From Archangium violaceum (GTDB lineage: Bacteria > Myxococcota > Myxococcia > Myxococcales > Myxococcaceae): a stretch of DNA of 64,000 nt. The notes under the pieces were generated by a model. The model searched no databases. It saw only the letters and a program-made list of their open reading frames with translations, and had not been told where the DNA came from. Of this stretch, positions 63,712-64,000 are shown piece by piece. A program made the translations under genes and the position numbers. The number at the start of each line of letters is the position of its first letter. Position 1 is the stretch's first letter. The stretch spans positions 9,427,501 through 9,491,500 of the forward strand of contig NZ_CP069338.1 in assembly GCF_016859125.1 (NCBI RefSeq). Direction: 5' to 3'.

Positions 63712-64000
63712 TGGAGGAAGCGGTGCGGCTCTACCGCGTGGCGGCCTCCTGTTTTGGCACGGTGGGCGCGCACCAGGGAGGCCGCCTCGTCCTCTCGCTC
63801 TTCTTCAAGGCCCTGCTGGGCGTCCAGCGCATCTTCCACTTCGACACGCTCACCGACGTGGGCTTCGCCTTGCTCACCGGAGGGCACCGCTGTCTTTCGC
63901 GCCGCACACTGGGCGGGCTGGTGCGTGCCGTCTCCACGCGCGCCGTCAACAAGTTCCACCGGCTCACGCAGCCGGTGGTGAGTGCCACCCAGCACCTCGC
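63711..64000 (+). CDS. Transposase-like protein, N-terminal part, cut by window end
   Basis: Open from ATG 63711 to the window end (96 codons): EEAVRLYRVAASCFGTVGAH, then RLVLSLFFKALLGVQRIFHF. Coupled to the preceding frameshifted HTH gene by TGATG. Together they look like a two-gene mobile element, but no catalytic acids fall within the visible part. Confidence 0.45.
   Translation, partial: MEEAVRLYRVAASCFGTVGAHQGGRLVLSLFFKALLGVQRIFHFDTLTDVGFALLTGGHRCLSRRTLGGLVRAVSTRAVNKFHRLTQPVVSATQHL

Overview
The window looks like a chromosomal segment of a large-genome, GC-rich predatory myxobacterium, probably of the Archangium/Cystobacter/Melittangium group. This is inferred from very high GC with strong third-position bias, many lipoproteins and secreted hydrolases (GH18, GH19, GH92, an M11-type metalloprotease), a giant SpvB/RHS protein, an ECF sigma/anti-sigma/caspase operon and many one-component regulators. 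No rRNA, convincing tRNA or CRISPR array is visible.

Layout. 1-3.3 kb: end of an unknown gene and a two-gene carotenoid operon (CruA-like lycopene cyclase, CrtU-like desaturase). 3.5-10.3 kb: secreted glycosidase-like lipoprotein, a broken alpha/beta hydrolase, then a leftward operon of ECF sigma factor, zinc-finger anti-sigma factor, caspase-like protein and lipoprotein. 10.5-15 kb: LysM-GH19 muramidase/chitinase, methionine aminopeptidase, an unknown gene and three gene remnants (LysR, class V aminotransferase, MsrA). 15.2-24.2 kb: GH92 mannosidase lipoprotein with an RBS-sequestering hairpin, VOC/TetR divergent pair with a clear operator, hydrolase/AraC divergent pair, M11-like metalloprotease. 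24.4-31.5 kb: Vps62-like protein and a 2115-residue SpvB/RHS toxin-like protein. 31.5-39.1 kb: three-CBM GH18 chitinase, class II DAHP synthase, beta-helix lipoprotein, DJ-1/PfpI protein divergent from a LysR regulator.

39.2-50.5 kb is the metabolic centre: one nine-gene branched-chain amino acid operon, ilvB-ilvN-ilvE-leuA-leuC-leuD-leuB-ilvD-ilvC. It is preceded by a Val/Leu-rich leader peptide, a strong intrinsic terminator and a competing antiterminator segment, which together make a textbook ribosome-mediated attenuator.

50.6-64 kb: GFA-type and WYL regulator pair with a perfect operator, SMP-30-like beta-propeller plus SDR behind an AT-rich palindrome, a histidine kinase that has lost its phosphoacceptor domain, HAD phosphatase, LysR/SDR divergent pair, SoxR with a canonical SoxR box beside a decayed FMN reductase, DctA-type symporter, Sel1-repeat lipoprotein, and a frameshifted transposase-like pair running off the end. 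About nine decayed genes lie scattered between intact ones, mostly in intergenic space around regulators. All functions are inferred by reading the sequence; no database search was run.
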